Source: Halalkalibacillus sediminis (GTDB lineage: Bacteria; Bacillota; Bacilli; Bacillales; Alkalibacillaceae). From it: a stretch of 64,000 nucleotides of DNA. Positions 32,721 to 42,102 of this stretch are shown one piece after another (within the stretch, counting starts at the first letter, position 1; every line of letters starts with the position of its first letter). The notes beneath the pieces are model-generated. The model did not search any database. It saw only the letters and a program-made list of their open reading frames with translations, and was not told the origin of the DNA. A program made the position numbers and the translations under genes. The stretch covers positions 186,001-250,000 of the forward strand of contig NZ_PJNH01000001.1 of assembly GCF_002844535.1 (NCBI RefSeq). Reading direction: 5' to 3'.

Positions 32721-34313
32721 ATGAGTATACATGAAGAAGCAAATAAAAGAAGAACTTTTGCGATCATATCGCATCCGGATGCAGGTAAAACTACGTTGAC
32801 CGAAACGTTATTATTGTTCGGGAATTTAATCCGGTCAGCAGGAACTGTCAAAGGGAAAAAATCAGGAAAGTTCGCTACTTCGGATTGGATGGAGATTGAG
32901 AAACAACGTGGAATATCTGTTACCTCAAGTGTGATGAATTTTCCATACAAAGGACTTGAAGTCAATATTTTAGACACTCCCGGTCACGAAGATTTCAGTG
33001 AGGATACTTACAGGACATTAACTGCAGTAGATAGTGTTGTCATGATCATTGATGCGACAAAAGGAATTGAAGCTCAGACGAAGAAGCTATTCAAGGTATG
33101 TCGTATGCGTGGGATACCGATATTTACGTTCATCAATAAAATGGACCGTGAAGGTCGCGAGCCACTTGATTTATTAGAAGAAATCGAAGAAGTTCTGGAT
33201 ATTGAAACATATCCTATGAATTACCCTGCAGGAATGGGGAAAAGGTTTTTAGGGAATTTCGATCGACATGGTAATCAATTTGTACGATTTACTAGCAATG
33301 AAGAAGAGAAAGCTATTCCTTATGATGAGTTGGATGATCCTCAGTATGAACAAATGGTAGCAAAAGAAGAGTTTCAGTTGGCAAAAGATGAAGTATCCTT
33401 GCTGGATGAAGCTGGTGAAGAATTCTCGTTAGATGCAGTGTTATCGGGTAAGCAAACGCCCGTCTTTTTTGGAAGTGCCTTAGCACCGTTTGGAGTACAG
33501 ACCTTCTTTGATACGTTCATGTCAATGGCTCCACCACCAGCTCCTAGAAAATCAACTCAAGGGGTTGTACAACCAGATAACCCTGATTTTTCAGGTTTTA
33601 TCTTTAAGATCCAAGCCAACATGAACCCTGCTCATAGAGACAGAGTGGCATTCGTACGTGTCTGTTCAGGAAAATTCGAACGGGAAATGAGTGTCAAACT
33701 TGCTCGTACTGGAAAGAACATAAAACTTGCACAGTCTCAGCAATTTGTTGCTTCTTCACGAGACACCGTACAAGAAGCGTACGCTGGAGACATTATCGGT
33801 ATTTACGATCCTAACGTGTACCGCATAGGTGATACTATTTTAGAAGGTAAAGAACTTTTCGAATATGATGAACTGCCACAATTTCCACCTGAACAATATA
33901 AAACAGTAACAGCGAAGAACGTTATGAAATCAAAGCAGTTCAAAAAGGGTATTGAACAACTCGTTCAAGAGGGAGCTATTCAGCTGTTCACTAAATATCG
34001 AACAGAGTCTTATATTATCGGGGCGGTTGGTGAACTTCAATTCGACGTATTCAAATATCGAATGCAGAATGAATACAACTCTGAAGTAATCTTGGAGAAT
34101 ATTGGCGAACGGGTACCAAGATGGATCGGCGATGAAAAAATAGATGATTCGCTTTTCGATGAACGTAATATGTTAGTAAAAGATCGAGATGGAACACCAG
34201 TTGTTTTATTCAAAAATGAATTCTCCTTGAACTGGTTCAAAGATAAACATCCAGATGTTGACTTGATAGACTTGTATGAAGCGAACGAATATAGTCAAAA
34301 TCAATGGGGTTAA
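32721..34313 (+). CDS. prfC: Peptide chain release factor 3
   Basis: 530-residue translational GTPase that recycles RF1/RF2 from the ribosome. G motifs: G1 [14 protein letters not shown]2/switch [14 protein letters not shown]3 [15 protein letters not shown]4 FINKMDRE, plus the RF3 N-terminus [14 protein letters not shown]. Length is normal and all domains are complete. AGAGGAAA precedes the ATG. Stands alone. Confidence 0.96.
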   Translation: MSIHEEANKRRTFAIISHPDAGKTTLTETLLLFGNLIRSAGTVKGKKSGKFATSDWMEIEKQRGISVTSSVMNFPYKGLEVNILDTPGHEDFSEDTYRTLTAVDSVVMIIDATKGIEAQTKKLFKVCRMRGIPIFTFINKMDREGREPLDLLEEIEEVLDIETYPMNYPAGMGKRFLGNFDRHGNQFVRFTSNEEEKAIPYDELDDPQYEQMVAKEEFQLAKDEVSLLDEAGEEFSLDAVLSGKQTPVFFGSALAPFGVQTFFDTFMSMAPPPAPRKSTQGVVQPDNPDFSGFIFKIQANMNPAHRDRVAFVRVCSGKFEREMSVKLARTGKNIKLAQSQQFVASSRDTVQEAYAGDIIGIYDPNVYRIGDTILEGKELFEYDELPQFPPEQYKTVTAKNVMKSKQFKKGIEQLVQEGAIQLFTKYRTESYIIGAVGELQFDVFKYRMQNEYNSEVILENIGERVPRWIGDEKIDDSLFDERNMLVKDRDGTPVVLFKNEFSLNWFKDKHPDVDLIDLYEANEYSQNQWG

Positions 34314-34377
34314 ACTAGAAGGTAAGTCAGAAGAGCGGAGTAACTAGTCGCGAAAACAAAAAATCTCTTTAAACAAT

Positions 34378-34418
34378 CAAAAAAAGGTTGGACCAAATTT
34401 TTGTCACAACCTTTTTTG
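34378..34418 (+). terminator. Terminator of prfC
   Basis: AAAAAAGGTTG/CAACCTTTTTT arms around a 15-17 base loop, ending in T residues. The large loop makes it weaker than the others. Confidence 0.7.
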
Positions 34419-34445
34419 ATATATATTTACATAATTGAATATTAG

Positions 34446-34494
34446 AAAAAGAACCCCCCAGTCACGTGGTTCCACACGTAAGAGGGGGGTTCTT
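34446..34494 (-). terminator. Strong terminator of the tRNA-Val gene
   Basis: Minus strand: an 11-bp stem AAGAACCCCCC/GGGGGGTTCTT followed by T residues, with a second hairpin ACGTG/CACGT in its loop. It lies 17 bases downstream of the tRNA 3' end. Confidence 0.85.
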
Positions 34495-34510
34495 GGGGTT
34501 TGGCACCCAG

Positions 34511-34582
34511 TGACTCCGAGTGGGATCGAACCACCGACCCCTTGCCTGTCAAGCAAGTGCTCTCCCGCTGAGCTACGGAGTC
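34511..34582 (-). tRNA. tRNA-Val (GAC)
   Basis: Full cloverleaf on the minus strand: acceptor GACTCCG/CGGAGTC, D stem GCTC/GAGC, anticodon stem CTTGC/GCAAG with loop TTGACAG, and T arm GGTGG-TTCGATC-CCACT. Loop positions 34-36 are GAC, which reads the valine codons GUC and GUU. The discriminator is A, and the following bases are CTG, so CCA is not encoded. 72 bases without CCA, with a short 7-base D loop. Confidence 0.95.
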
Positions 34583-34671
34583 AATTTAATGAACAAAACT
34601 AATTTTATCGACAAGTATTAATATAATGCCTTATACTATGGTTGTCAATATTTTTTTGGAGGTTAAGACTT

Positions 34672-34872
34672 ATGATTGCTCGATTGATAACATACCTTTT
34701 GATAGGCGGATTACTTGTTGCTGCAGTTGCAGTGGCCGCACCTGAATACCTAGCATATCTTTGGATATTTTTTGGACTTTTATTGATTATCGCATTACTA
34801 TCACTCGTGGTGCATTATGTTCGAAAAATGCTCAAAATTGTAAAAGAGGAGAAAAGGGACCATTCGTCCTGA
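34672..34872 (+). CDS. Small two-helix membrane protein
   Basis: 66 residues: two hydrophobic segments (about 3-23 and 27-49) and a basic C-terminal tail ending in EEKRDHSS. ATG 34672 has GGAGG 9 bases upstream. The upstream in-frame extension lacks a ribosome binding site. No recognised family. Its stop abuts the decayed lipoprotein fragment on the other strand; an inverted repeat (ATTCGTCC/GGACGAAT, 34862-34900) may end its transcript. Confidence 0.6.
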   Translation: MIARLITYLLIGGLLVAAVAVAAPEYLAYLWIFFGLLLIIALLSLVVHYVRKMLKIVKEEKRDHSS

Positions 34873-35040
34873 TTATTCGACTGGTTCGAAAAGGACGAAT
34901 GGGAGGCTTTCTACTCTAATCTTCTCTCCTTCATTAAGCGTAATTTTGCTATATGAAGCTTCGCTTTCTCCCCGATTACTTCGTATACTCTTGTTTGTTG
35001 ATCTTCTGAATAGATCTGCACATACTAGTGGCAATGGTTT
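34873..35040 (-). pseudogene. Decayed copy of the lipoprotein tail
   Basis: Minus-strand frame of 55 codons with no start codon and ribosome binding site, ending SLPFVLFEPVE and a stop. Its last 25 or so residues (SKITLNEGEKIRVESLPFVL) align with the tail of the next lipoprotein (TITINLEKGEVVKVQKLPVI, then PVE). A stop lies just upstream of the frame. It looks like the remnant of a third repeat or a partial duplicate. Confidence 0.55.
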
Positions 35041-35088
35041 TCAATTCATGTTTAAAAAAAGTCCATCTCATATAAAATTTCCTTTCCT

Positions 35089-35766
35089 TTATGATTCAAC
35101 AGGATTCAAAAGGATGACGGGAAGCTTTTGGACTTTCACAACTTCACCTTTTTCTAAATTAATTGTAATAGTGTTCGAGCTCATTTCATTTGTCAGTAGT
35201 TCATAGACTTCAGGTTCTTCATTAAGATCGTAAATGTGTACATAGCCCAGCCCTTCTGGGGAGCTGATTTCATAGGTGCCCGCTTGGATATCTTTCCCTA
35301 CATGCCATATGCCCGCCCCGAGTTCAGTTTTCATTTCTGTTTCTACTGGTTGAATTGAGAGGCTAGCTAGGCCATCGAAGAGGATATTGTCCGTGTCTTG
35401 AATATCAAGTGTCATGGTAGGAACACCGTATCTAGAGCCAAGCACACCGCTAAAAATGATGTCGTTATTTTCATCCGATACGTAAACATTTCCTGAACCG
35501 TTAGGAACCAGTTTATAACGGCCAGAATTCACGCTAATTGTTGTGCGGTCTTCGTCGTGTTCTAAAAACTCCTCAATGTTGCTAGCATTATCATTACTTC
35601 TGTCACTCGTCTCAAACAATTGCTCACTGACATTTTGTACCATTTGAGATTTTTCCTCTCCGACAATTTCGAAATTTCCCTGATAACTGTCGATGACTGG
35701 CGTAGATCTGTCAGTACAGCCAGTTAAAAGTAACACTGAGCCAAATAATAAAATAAATGGTTTCAT
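35089..35766 (-). CDS. Lipoprotein with two homologous beta domains, linked to an ABC transporter
   Basis: 225 residues with a signal peptide and lipobox LLLTGC. After an acidic linker come two similar segments, about 82-146 and 158-224. Both follow SGRYKLVPNGSGNVYVSD / AGTYEISSPEGLGYVHIYD, then a TLDIQ / TINLE strand and a closing PVE. Internal duplication is therefore likely. It is the last gene of the ABC operon, 25 bases after the ATPase. Role unknown: possible surface partner of the transporter. Confidence 0.75.
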   Translation of the reverse strand: MKPFILLFGSVLLLTGCTDRSTPVIDSYQGNFEIVGEEKSQMVQNVSEQLFETSDRSNDNASNIEEFLEHDEDRTTISVNSGRYKLVPNGSGNVYVSDENNDIIFSGVLGSRYGVPTMTLDIQDTDNILFDGLASLSIQPVETEMKTELGAGIWHVGKDIQAGTYEISSPEGLGYVHIYDLNEEPEVYELLTNEMSSNTITINLEKGEVVKVQKLPVILLNPVES

Positions 35767-35791
35767 TATCTACAAACTCCTATGTATATAT

Positions 35792-36703
35792 TTAATTCCT
35801 AATATAGCTAATATCATGGTAATACTTTTCATAAAATTCAAGTGTGCCTAGAGTGCTGATATCCAACTCGTCATGGTTATATTCCAGTGCTATTTCGATC
35901 CACTCCATCTGGTCGGGGGACGGAAGTGTACTAAACGGGATGCAAAGCAATCGTTTAGAAATATAGTGGTGGTTTTCTGGTACATCATGCTTTTGAATAA
36001 AGTTTTCGTATTCAGTAGGGTTGAGTTCGAGCTTAATGAACGTTTCATCGTTGTTATTTACATCATGCTCATGGACAATCTTTCCTCCACGTAGAAACAG
36101 CACACGATCAGCATAAATATCGAGGTTTTCTAGAAGGTGGGAGGCAACAAACATGAGTTTGCCTTCGTGTTTCATTTCAATTAGCTTATCTGAAATTAAA
36201 CTTACATTCGAAATATCAAGACCATTCATCACTTCGTCCATCAACATAACCGAGGAATCAGCTGCACGCATCATCGCAAAGCACAAGCGTTGCCTCATTC
36301 CAAGGGAATAGGTTTTGACTTTATTTCGTACATAATGATCCATATTTAATTCATCGATGATCGATTGAATTCCTTTTTTCTTCCCGTTCCACATATTTGC
36401 GAACAGTTTAATATGATCAACACCGGAAAGATCTTCAAACAAGTCATCTTGATTAGGGAGGTTCGTCAAACCCTGGTAAATTTTCACTTGGTCTTTCTCC
36501 GACTTGTATTCGTACTGCCCTTGAAAGACTACCTTACCCTCATCAGGTTTGAGATAATTGGAGATTACATTGAACATCGTAGTTTTTCCTGTACCGTTAG
36601 GAGCAGCAATCCCAATCACCTCTCCCTCAGTAGCAGAAAAATCTAATTGATCAAGTACTTTATTATCTTTAAAGGCCACGGATATATTTTTCAACTTCAA
36701 CAT
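35792..36703 (-). CDS. ABC transporter ATP-binding protein
   Basis: 303 residues. Walker A is APNGTGKTTMFNVISNYL, the signature is degenerate (YSLGMRQRL instead of LSGGQ), Walker B is SVMLMDEVMNGLD and the H-loop is FVASHLLENL. An extra C-terminal segment (about 215-303) follows the ATPase core, as in ABC-2 exporters. It overlaps the upstream permease stop by one base. It energises the two membrane proteins of the operon; substrate unknown, perhaps a peptide or bacteriocin-like compound. Confidence 0.9.
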   Translation of the reverse strand: MLKLKNISVAFKDNKVLDQLDFSATEGEVIGIAAPNGTGKTTMFNVISNYLKPDEGKVVFQGQYEYKSEKDQVKIYQGLTNLPNQDDLFEDLSGVDHIKLFANMWNGKKKGIQSIIDELNMDHYVRNKVKTYSLGMRQRLCFAMMRAADSSVMLMDEVMNGLDISNVSLISDKLIEMKHEGKLMFVASHLLENLDIYADRVLFLRGGKIVHEHDVNNNDETFIKLELNPTEYENFIQKHDVPENHHYISKRLLCIPFSTLPSPDQMEWIEIALEYNHDELDISTLGTLEFYEKYYHDISYIRN

Positions 36704-37872
36704 TAGCGTTCACTCCCACTGCCCGGAATCAAACGAGCAAATTTTGTGTTCTTTTCTCGGAATTGGTTTCTGATTGACATTAAGACTGCAAGTACAACAA
36801 TGAGAGACATTAAAGCCAACCAAATCAGCCCATATGATAAGTCGATGGAAGGATTATTGTAAGCTGAAGCCGTCTCACCTGATAAGATACCCTTAAAATC
36901 AAGTGCGGTAAGAGGTTGAATGAAGCTCCAATCTTCACCAATTGACGTTACCAGTAAAGGTAATAAAACAATGCTCAGCCCAACTAACAGGTTGGCAAAG
37001 GAGTTTTTCATCCAGTAGTTCATTAGTAAAGATAACGATAAAATGAAAATTATTGTAAGAATAAAGAAAGCCGAAGCAATGATTACATATTGCCAAACTG
37101 GCACTGCAAGGAAATCGTTATTCCAATAAATGATCGTAGGGCTATTAAAGTTTCCTAGTCCATTTGTGTTTTTGGCGTAGACGATCATCGAGATTGCCCC
37201 AAGGATTAAAGCAAACATCAAGTAAAGAAAATGTATCATTATTTTACTTAAAGATTTTTGAAAGAAAAATATAGGTAAACCTTTCATCACCGACCCGTGA
37301 CGCTGCTCGTAAACAAGAATCTCGTTCCCACTTAAAAGAATTAAGGTGACAAACAAAAGGCCGCTTAGAGTGTTAATTGCAAGTACTAGTGCTTCACTAG
37401 CTACAAATGGTTCAGTTAAAACTGGCAAATTATGCTCATCGATGTAATTTAGAGTTTCGATCTCTTGACGAATTTGTACTTCTGGAAAAATTAAATGATC
37501 GGGAATACCCGCATTATCTAGACGATGAACAGTGAGTCTCTCTTCATTAAGAGCGAGGCCATAATTAATGTATTCTTGAAATTCTCCACGTCTTAAGTGA
37601 AATTTTTGGAATCGAATAAGCGAAAGTTGTTCGAGTAAACTTTCGTAAACAATTTCTTCATCCGCATCCCTTTCATCATTTTCTATCTGATCAATCGCAG
37701 AGTTGTACATATCTATTTCTTTCTCTTTTTGCTCCGAAACCGTTTCAGGGTTGGAATTAGAATAGTAGAAATAGAATAGCAAGAAAAAAAGAATGATTAG
37801 AATCCCTAGTAATAAATGTTTTTTATTGGTTAGTAAAATTTTAGATTCAAATTTAGTGAAATTCCAAAACAT
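36703..37872 (-). CDS. ABC-2-type transporter permease, subunit 2
   Basis: 389 residues. One N-terminal helix (about 18-37) is followed by a large extracytoplasmic charged loop (about 40-150) and five further helices. The N-terminus (FTKFESKILLTNKKHLLLGI) resembles that of the other permease (IKHESKLMLMSRKNQLFTLF), so the two are paralogs. 20 bases behind that gene and overlapping the ATPase start by one base. Confidence 0.75.
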   Translation of the reverse strand: MFWNFTKFESKILLTNKKHLLLGILIILFFLLFYFYYSNSNPETVSEQKEKEIDMYNSAIDQIENDERDADEEIVYESLLEQLSLIRFQKFHLRRGEFQEYINYGLALNEERLTVHRLDNAGIPDHLIFPEVQIRQEIETLNYIDEHNLPVLTEPFVASEALVLAINTLSGLLFVTLILLSGNEILVYEQRHGSVMKGLPIFFFQKSLSKIMIHFLYLMFALILGAISMIVYAKNTNGLGNFNSPTIIYWNNDFLAVPVWQYVIIASAFFILTIIFILSLSLLMNYWMKNSFANLLVGLSIVLLPLLVTSIGEDWSFIQPLTALDFKGILSGETASAYNNPSIDLSYGLIWLALMSLIVVLAVLMSIRNQFREKNTKFARLIPGSGSER

Positions 37873-37892
37873 ACTCTATTGATCTCCTAACG

Positions 37893-39101
37893 TTACGCCT
37901 GAAAGAAACGGCGTTTTGTCACCCATTTTGCTGATATCGCTATCATGATTTCAATGGCCAAAACTGTTATCAGCAGCACAATTAAAGCTTGCTTGAATGT
38001 AAATACTTCAGTATACATCAGAAAATTCTTTTCATGATCAGCAATCTGGCCAAAATCGAAATAAGTCTGAGGGAAATATTTCAGATGTATACCGAACAGT
38101 TCATAAGTTCTGCGCTCGAAATACATCCATTCTGAGAATAGAAAGACTGAGCTGATCAATAGTACCCCCCAAGTATTACGAATCCACAAACTGATCCAAG
38201 CACTAAGACGTGTTAATAGCCACACTATTATCAGCATCAATGTGAAAGATTTTAATAAGATGAAACCGAGTGCTTGGTAATCATAAGCGTCGATGTTGTA
38301 TGTCGTAAGATCTGTTTTAATAGGGATCTGCATCCCTAGATCGCCTAAGCCGAATCTAATGCCAATCAGAATTGTCCCGAGTACGATTAATCCCATAATT
38401 AACATCAAAGTCCAACCAAAAGCTATTGCGCACTTCAAATTGATCGTTCGATACCAAGAGAGCGGAAGACCTTGTGTAACTGATGGGTTATAACGGTCAC
38501 GGATGAGAACATCGCAACTTATATATAAAGCTATGAAGAGTATCAAATATGTAAGGGGACTGCTGAATAATTCGTGAAGTTTTTGTAGAGCCGTTTTCTC
38601 TTCAATCATACTGAATCGTAGAGGCTCGTCTCTATTAATCAAACTTTGATATTTAAGCAGTGTAGAATTGTATTGTTTTAATCGGTCCTGCCCAACATAT
38701 AGAGACAAACTAAATGTATGGTTTTCAGCAAAATAAGCTCTTGGATTATTTAATATATAGTCCAGTCGTAACCTGCTAAATCGTTCTACATTATTTGTTT
38801 CGTATGCTTCAAGCATTTTAGTATGTAAGAGATAGTAATGTTCTCGCTGGGCATAATATGATGTGCCTCGAACAGGACTCATATGTGTGAATCCTCTGTC
38901 TCGCCTAGTTTCTTGCTGCGCATGGACTCGCTCCAAGTGCTGTTCCATCTCTGCCGGGTTAAAACTTTCTGGGTGTTCTTCAGCGGGTAGTAGTAAAAAA
39001 ATATAGGCCAACAAGGTCAAAAGTAGGAAGAGAGTGAATAATTGATTTTTCCGACTCATCAACATTAACTTGGATTCATGTTTTATGTAGTATTTCTTCA
39101 T
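37893..39101 (-). CDS. ABC-2-type transporter permease, subunit 1
   Basis: 402 residues with the same architecture: an N-terminal helix (about 20-38), a long loop that includes a Gln/Arg/Glu-rich coil, and five C-terminal helices. First gene of the operon. ATG 39101 is used because AAGGAG is 11 bases upstream, while the longer in-frame extension would begin upstream of the predicted transcription start near 39145. Function is inferred from its place beside the ATPase. Confidence 0.72.
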   Translation of the reverse strand: MKKYYIKHESKLMLMSRKNQLFTLFLLLTLLAYIFLLLPAEEHPESFNPAEMEQHLERVHAQQETRRDRGFTHMSPVRGTSYYAQREHYYLLHTKMLEAYETNNVERFSRLRLDYILNNPRAYFAENHTFSLSLYVGQDRLKQYNSTLLKYQSLINRDEPLRFSMIEEKTALQKLHELFSSPLTYLILFIALYISCDVLIRDRYNPSVTQGLPLSWYRTINLKCAIAFGWTLMLIMGLIVLGTILIGIRFGLGDLGMQIPIKTDLTTYNIDAYDYQALGFILLKSFTLMLIIVWLLTRLSAWISLWIRNTWGVLLISSVFLFSEWMYFERRTYELFGIHLKYFPQTYFDFGQIADHEKNFLMYTEVFTFKQALIVLLITVLAIEIMIAISAKWVTKRRFFQA

Positions 39102-39150
39102 ATCATAAAAGACTCCTTGAACTCTTTCTTGTAAATTAAATACTTTTCTC

Positions 39151-39179
39151 AATATAAAGTAACATGAAAAAATTGTAAA
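39151..39179 (-). promoter_or_regulatory. SigmaA-type promoter of the ABC-lipoprotein operon
   Basis: Minus strand: TTTACA (39179-39174), a 17-base spacer and TATATT (39156-39151). Confidence 0.65.
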
Positions 39180-39510
39180 GTTCTGATTTTTTAGCAAGAA
39201 TGATGATTTGTATTGTAGGACCCTAGTACTTATGAATTGGTTTCAGTTTATTAAACAAAATGAAATATTTTATGTTAGTCCATGGATGTAGTCACTTGGC
39301 ATATTAACAGGAAGTATCATTCTATATACACTATTCACCTTTAAACTGATAAAGCATCCAACTGAGATTATCGAATTAGTATTACTCCCTATAAATTTGT
39401 AATATCAGAACATCAAAGTCGCGTCATTTGGATGTAGTGTTTTTGCATGATAAACTGTGAATGTAAGATATTAGACAAACAAGCATCGCTAGATGTTTTT
39501 TTAAACCACT
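39180..39510. other. Intergenic region without a gene
   Basis: Between the ABC promoter and the Rex box. No frame with a ribosome binding site, no terminator hairpin and no repeat is visible in either strand. It may hold further regulatory sites for the cytochrome bd operon, but I cannot name any. Confidence 0.6.
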
Positions 39511-39528
39511 TTGTGAAAATGTTCACAA
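39511..39528. promoter_or_regulatory. Rex operator of the cytochrome bd operon
   Basis: TTGTGAAAATGTTCACAA is an exact match to the Rex site TTGTGAA-N4-TTCACAA, extended by one base pair on each side. Rex represses cyd genes until NADH/NAD rises under oxygen limitation. It lies 109 bases before the first small gene. Confidence 0.9.
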
Positions 39529-39619
39529 ATTTGTCGTTGAATCGGAACGATTTTGTCAGGATTACTTTCGACTTTCCTAGGTAATATAGATTATCATAGA
39601 GCAAAAGGGGAGGATCTGC

Positions 39620-39709
39620 ATGTATAAAAAGCACGAACGTTGGTTGATTATCTTGAGTTTTGTCGTTGCGATTATTATGGTGATTTCCTTACTAGGTCGT
39701 TTACTTTAA
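39620..39709 (+). CDS. 29-residue single-helix membrane peptide upstream of cydA
   Basis: MYKKHERWLI begins a 29-codon frame with a very strong AGGGGAGGAT ribosome binding site 6 bases upstream. The peptide has a basic head, one hydrophobic helix (about 8-25) and ends GRLL. cydA follows after 21 bases. Small single-helix peptides of this kind are common in oxidase complexes, and this one may be an assembly or accessory subunit. No named family recognised. Confidence 0.6.
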   Translation: MYKKHERWLIILSFVVAIIMVISLLGRLL

Positions 39710-39730
39710 AGCTATAAAGGGGTGAGTGAG

Positions 39731-41077
39731 ATGTTTTGGGAATATGATCCGGTTACTTTTAGTCGTACACTGACGGGTTTGACACTAGCGTTTCATATAA
39801 TCTACGCAACAATCGGTGTCGGAATTCCGTTGATGATTGCGATTGCTCAGTGGATTGGGATTAAAAAGAATGATGAACACTATATATTATTGGCCCGACG
39901 TTGGGCACGTGGTTTCGTTATCACCGTAGCTGTCGGTGTTGTTACAGGAACGGCCATTGGTTTGCAGTTATCGTTATTATGGCCGAACTTTATGGAACTG
40001 GCTGGACACGTCATCGCATTGCCTTTATTCATGGAAACGTTCGCATTCTTCTTTGAAGCGATATTCTTAGGAATATACTTATACACTTGGGATCGTTTTG
40101 AAAATCAGAAAAAACACTTGCTATTACTTATTCCAGTTGCGATAGGCGCAGCTTTCTCAGCGTTTTTCATTACGATTGTCAATGCTTTTATGAATACACC
40201 ACAAGGTTTCGATTTGGTAAATGGAGCTTTGGTTAATATCGATCCGATTGCTGCGATGTTGAATCCAGCAATGCCTACAAAAGTTGCGCACGTATTATCT
40301 ACAGCCTTTATGACAAGCGCTTTTGTTCTTGCATCAATTGCGGCCTTCCGTTTATTTAAGGGAAACAATCATGTTTATCATAAAAAAGCGCTGTTTTTAA
40401 TGATGAAAGTTGGTTTTATTTTCTCAGTGGCGACAGTGATTGTTGGAGACTTTTCTGGTAAGTTCCTTGCAGAATATCAACCTGAAAAGTTAGCTGCTGC
40501 TGAATGGCATTTTGAGACAGAAGAGGAAGCACCACTTATTTTATATGGTTGGTTAGACGATAAAGGGGAAGTGAAAGGTGGACTTGAGATACCATATGCT
40601 TTAAGTATACTTGCTCACGGAAATCCAACTGCTGAAGTTGAAGGGCTTAATGAGACTCCAGAAGAGGAGCGGCCACCTTTATTCGTGCACTACTTCTTTG
40701 ATTTGATGGTCACGATCGGAATGTGGCTAACGTTCATTTCAGGTTTCTACTGGTTCGCGGTTAAAAAAGGTTGGAAAATTATCCGGAAGAAATCGTTCAA
40801 TTTTGTTTTATTCTTATCAGGTCCTTTAGCCATGATTGCAATCGAGATGGGTTGGTTCTACGCAGAATTTGGACGCCAGCCATGGATTCTAAGAGGCTAT
40901 ATGATGGTATCTGATGGAGCGACATCAGCTGGGTACGTTGATTGGATGCTTTTCTTATTCGCTGGCCTATATATAGTTTTAGGAACTGCGAGTGTTATTG
41001 TACTGACGAAGATGTTTAAGAAAAACCCTGTAGAACAAGAGCTAGCTGATCATGCTTACGAAAGGGGTGAATGGTAA
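39731..41077 (+). CDS. cydA: Cytochrome bd oxidase subunit I
   Basis: 448 residues, about nine helices. Haem and quinol residues are in RTLTGLTLAFHIIYATIGVG (axial His), in HVIALPLFMETFAFFFEAIF (Glu), and in the C-terminal motif AEFGRQPWILRGYMMVSDG (GRQPW). The Q-loop is short (about 250-310), as in Bacillota. It transfers electrons from menaquinol to O2. ATG 39731 is chosen over GTG 39722 because AAAGGGGTG precedes it. Overlaps cydB by one base (TAATG). Confidence 0.94.
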   Translation: MFWEYDPVTFSRTLTGLTLAFHIIYATIGVGIPLMIAIAQWIGIKKNDEHYILLARRWARGFVITVAVGVVTGTAIGLQLSLLWPNFMELAGHVIALPLFMETFAFFFEAIFLGIYLYTWDRFENQKKHLLLLIPVAIGAAFSAFFITIVNAFMNTPQGFDLVNGALVNIDPIAAMLNPAMPTKVAHVLSTAFMTSAFVLASIAAFRLFKGNNHVYHKKALFLMMKVGFIFSVATVIVGDFSGKFLAEYQPEKLAAAEWHFETEEEAPLILYGWLDDKGEVKGGLEIPYALSILAHGNPTAEVEGLNETPEEERPPLFVHYFFDLMVTIGMWLTFISGFYWFAVKKGWKIIRKKSFNFVLFLSGPLAMIAIEMGWFYAEFGRQPWILRGYMMVSDGATSAGYVDWMLFLFAGLYIVLGTASVIVLTKMFKKNPVEQELADHAYERGEW

Positions 41078-42090
41078 TGGATCTAGAGATTATTGGGATA
41101 TCTGTTCTTTGGCTGTTCCTGTTCGGTTACATTATCATTGCCTCAATTGATTTTGGTGCAGGTTTTTTCAGTGCATATAGTGAGTTGACTAAGACAAGGC
41201 ACATCTTGCACCATATCATTCAAAGATATTTATCTCCAGTTTGGGAAGTAACAAATGTGTTTCTTGTATTCTTCTTCGTTGGAATGGTCGGATTTTTCCC
41301 AAGCTCCGCTTATTATTACGGGACGGTTCTACTAGTACCTGTTAGTATCGGAATTGTTTTGATTGCGATCCGCGGCTCTTATTACGCTTTCCAGACATAT
41401 GGAGCGAAAGATAGTAAACTTTATATTTTTCTTTACGGAGTAGCAGGACTTTTGATACCAGCTTCATTATCAATCGTTCTGACTGTATCTGAAGGCGGGT
41501 TCGTCGACATCGTCAATGACCAGCCGGTTTTACTCTATGAAGAATTATTCTTCAGTCCACTGACATGGAGTATTGTAATTCTGAGTATTGTGAGTGTCTT
41601 GTATATTTCTGCCACTTTCTTGACGGCTTATGCTGATGTTGCTAAGGATGAAGCTGCAAAGAATTTGCTTCGTAAATATGCGCTTGCTTGGAGTGGCCCG
41701 ACAGCATTAGCTGCAGGTCTAATTGTATTACAGATGAGAGCTCATAACATCGAACGTTTTGAGAACATTATGGACCTTTGGTGGATTTTCGCTTTATCAG
41801 GTGTATTCTTTGTTATAACAGTAGCTCTATTATTAATGAGAAAGTACTACAGTACCGCTTTCTGGAGCTTAGTGATACAGTTCGCACTCGCGTTTTTCGG
41901 GTACGGCATATCACATTATCCGTATCTGATGTATCCATACTTGACGATTTACGATGGATTCACTAATGAAGCGATGGCAACAGCATTGATTGTTGCGTTC
42001 ATAGCTGGTTTTGCCTTATTGATACCATCGCTGTTTCTACTTGCACGATTATTCTTGTTTAATAAAAAATATGTTAAAGGTGGAAAATAG
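41077..42090 (+). CDS. cydB: Cytochrome bd oxidase subunit II
   Basis: 337 residues, about eight to nine helices. Family features: WLFLFGYIIIASIDFGAGFF at the N-terminus, SPVWEVTNVFLVFFFVGMVG and AIRGSYYAFQTYG. ATG 41077 overlaps the cydA stop (TAATG) and is 7 bases from the AAGGGGTGA; an ATG six bases earlier is too near to it. Pairs with CydA in the membrane. No cydC or cydD follows. Confidence 0.93.
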   Translation: MDLEIIGISVLWLFLFGYIIIASIDFGAGFFSAYSELTKTRHILHHIIQRYLSPVWEVTNVFLVFFFVGMVGFFPSSAYYYGTVLLVPVSIGIVLIAIRGSYYAFQTYGAKDSKLYIFLYGVAGLLIPASLSIVLTVSEGGFVDIVNDQPVLLYEELFFSPLTWSIVILSIVSVLYISATFLTAYADVAKDEAAKNLLRKYALAWSGPTALAAGLIVLQMRAHNIERFENIMDLWWIFALSGVFFVITVALLLMRKYYSTAFWSLVIQFALAFFGYGISHYPYLMYPYLTIYDGFTNEAMATALIVAFIAGFALLIPSLFLLARLFLFNKKYVKGGK

Positions 42091-42102
42091 GAGGTCTTAC
42101 TG

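Noticed and set aside
34511-34582. tRNA-Asp
   Set aside because: The GTC string is in the strand complement. The loop TTGACAG gives anticodon GAC, which reads valine codons.
34946-35206. Plus-strand frame of 86 codons opposite the lipoprotein tail
   Set aside because: Antisense to the lipoprotein and its decayed copy. No ribosome binding site.
39413-39634. Minus-strand frame of 73 codons over the Rex region
   Set aside because: It would cover the Rex box and the start of the small cyd gene and has no SD or family motif.
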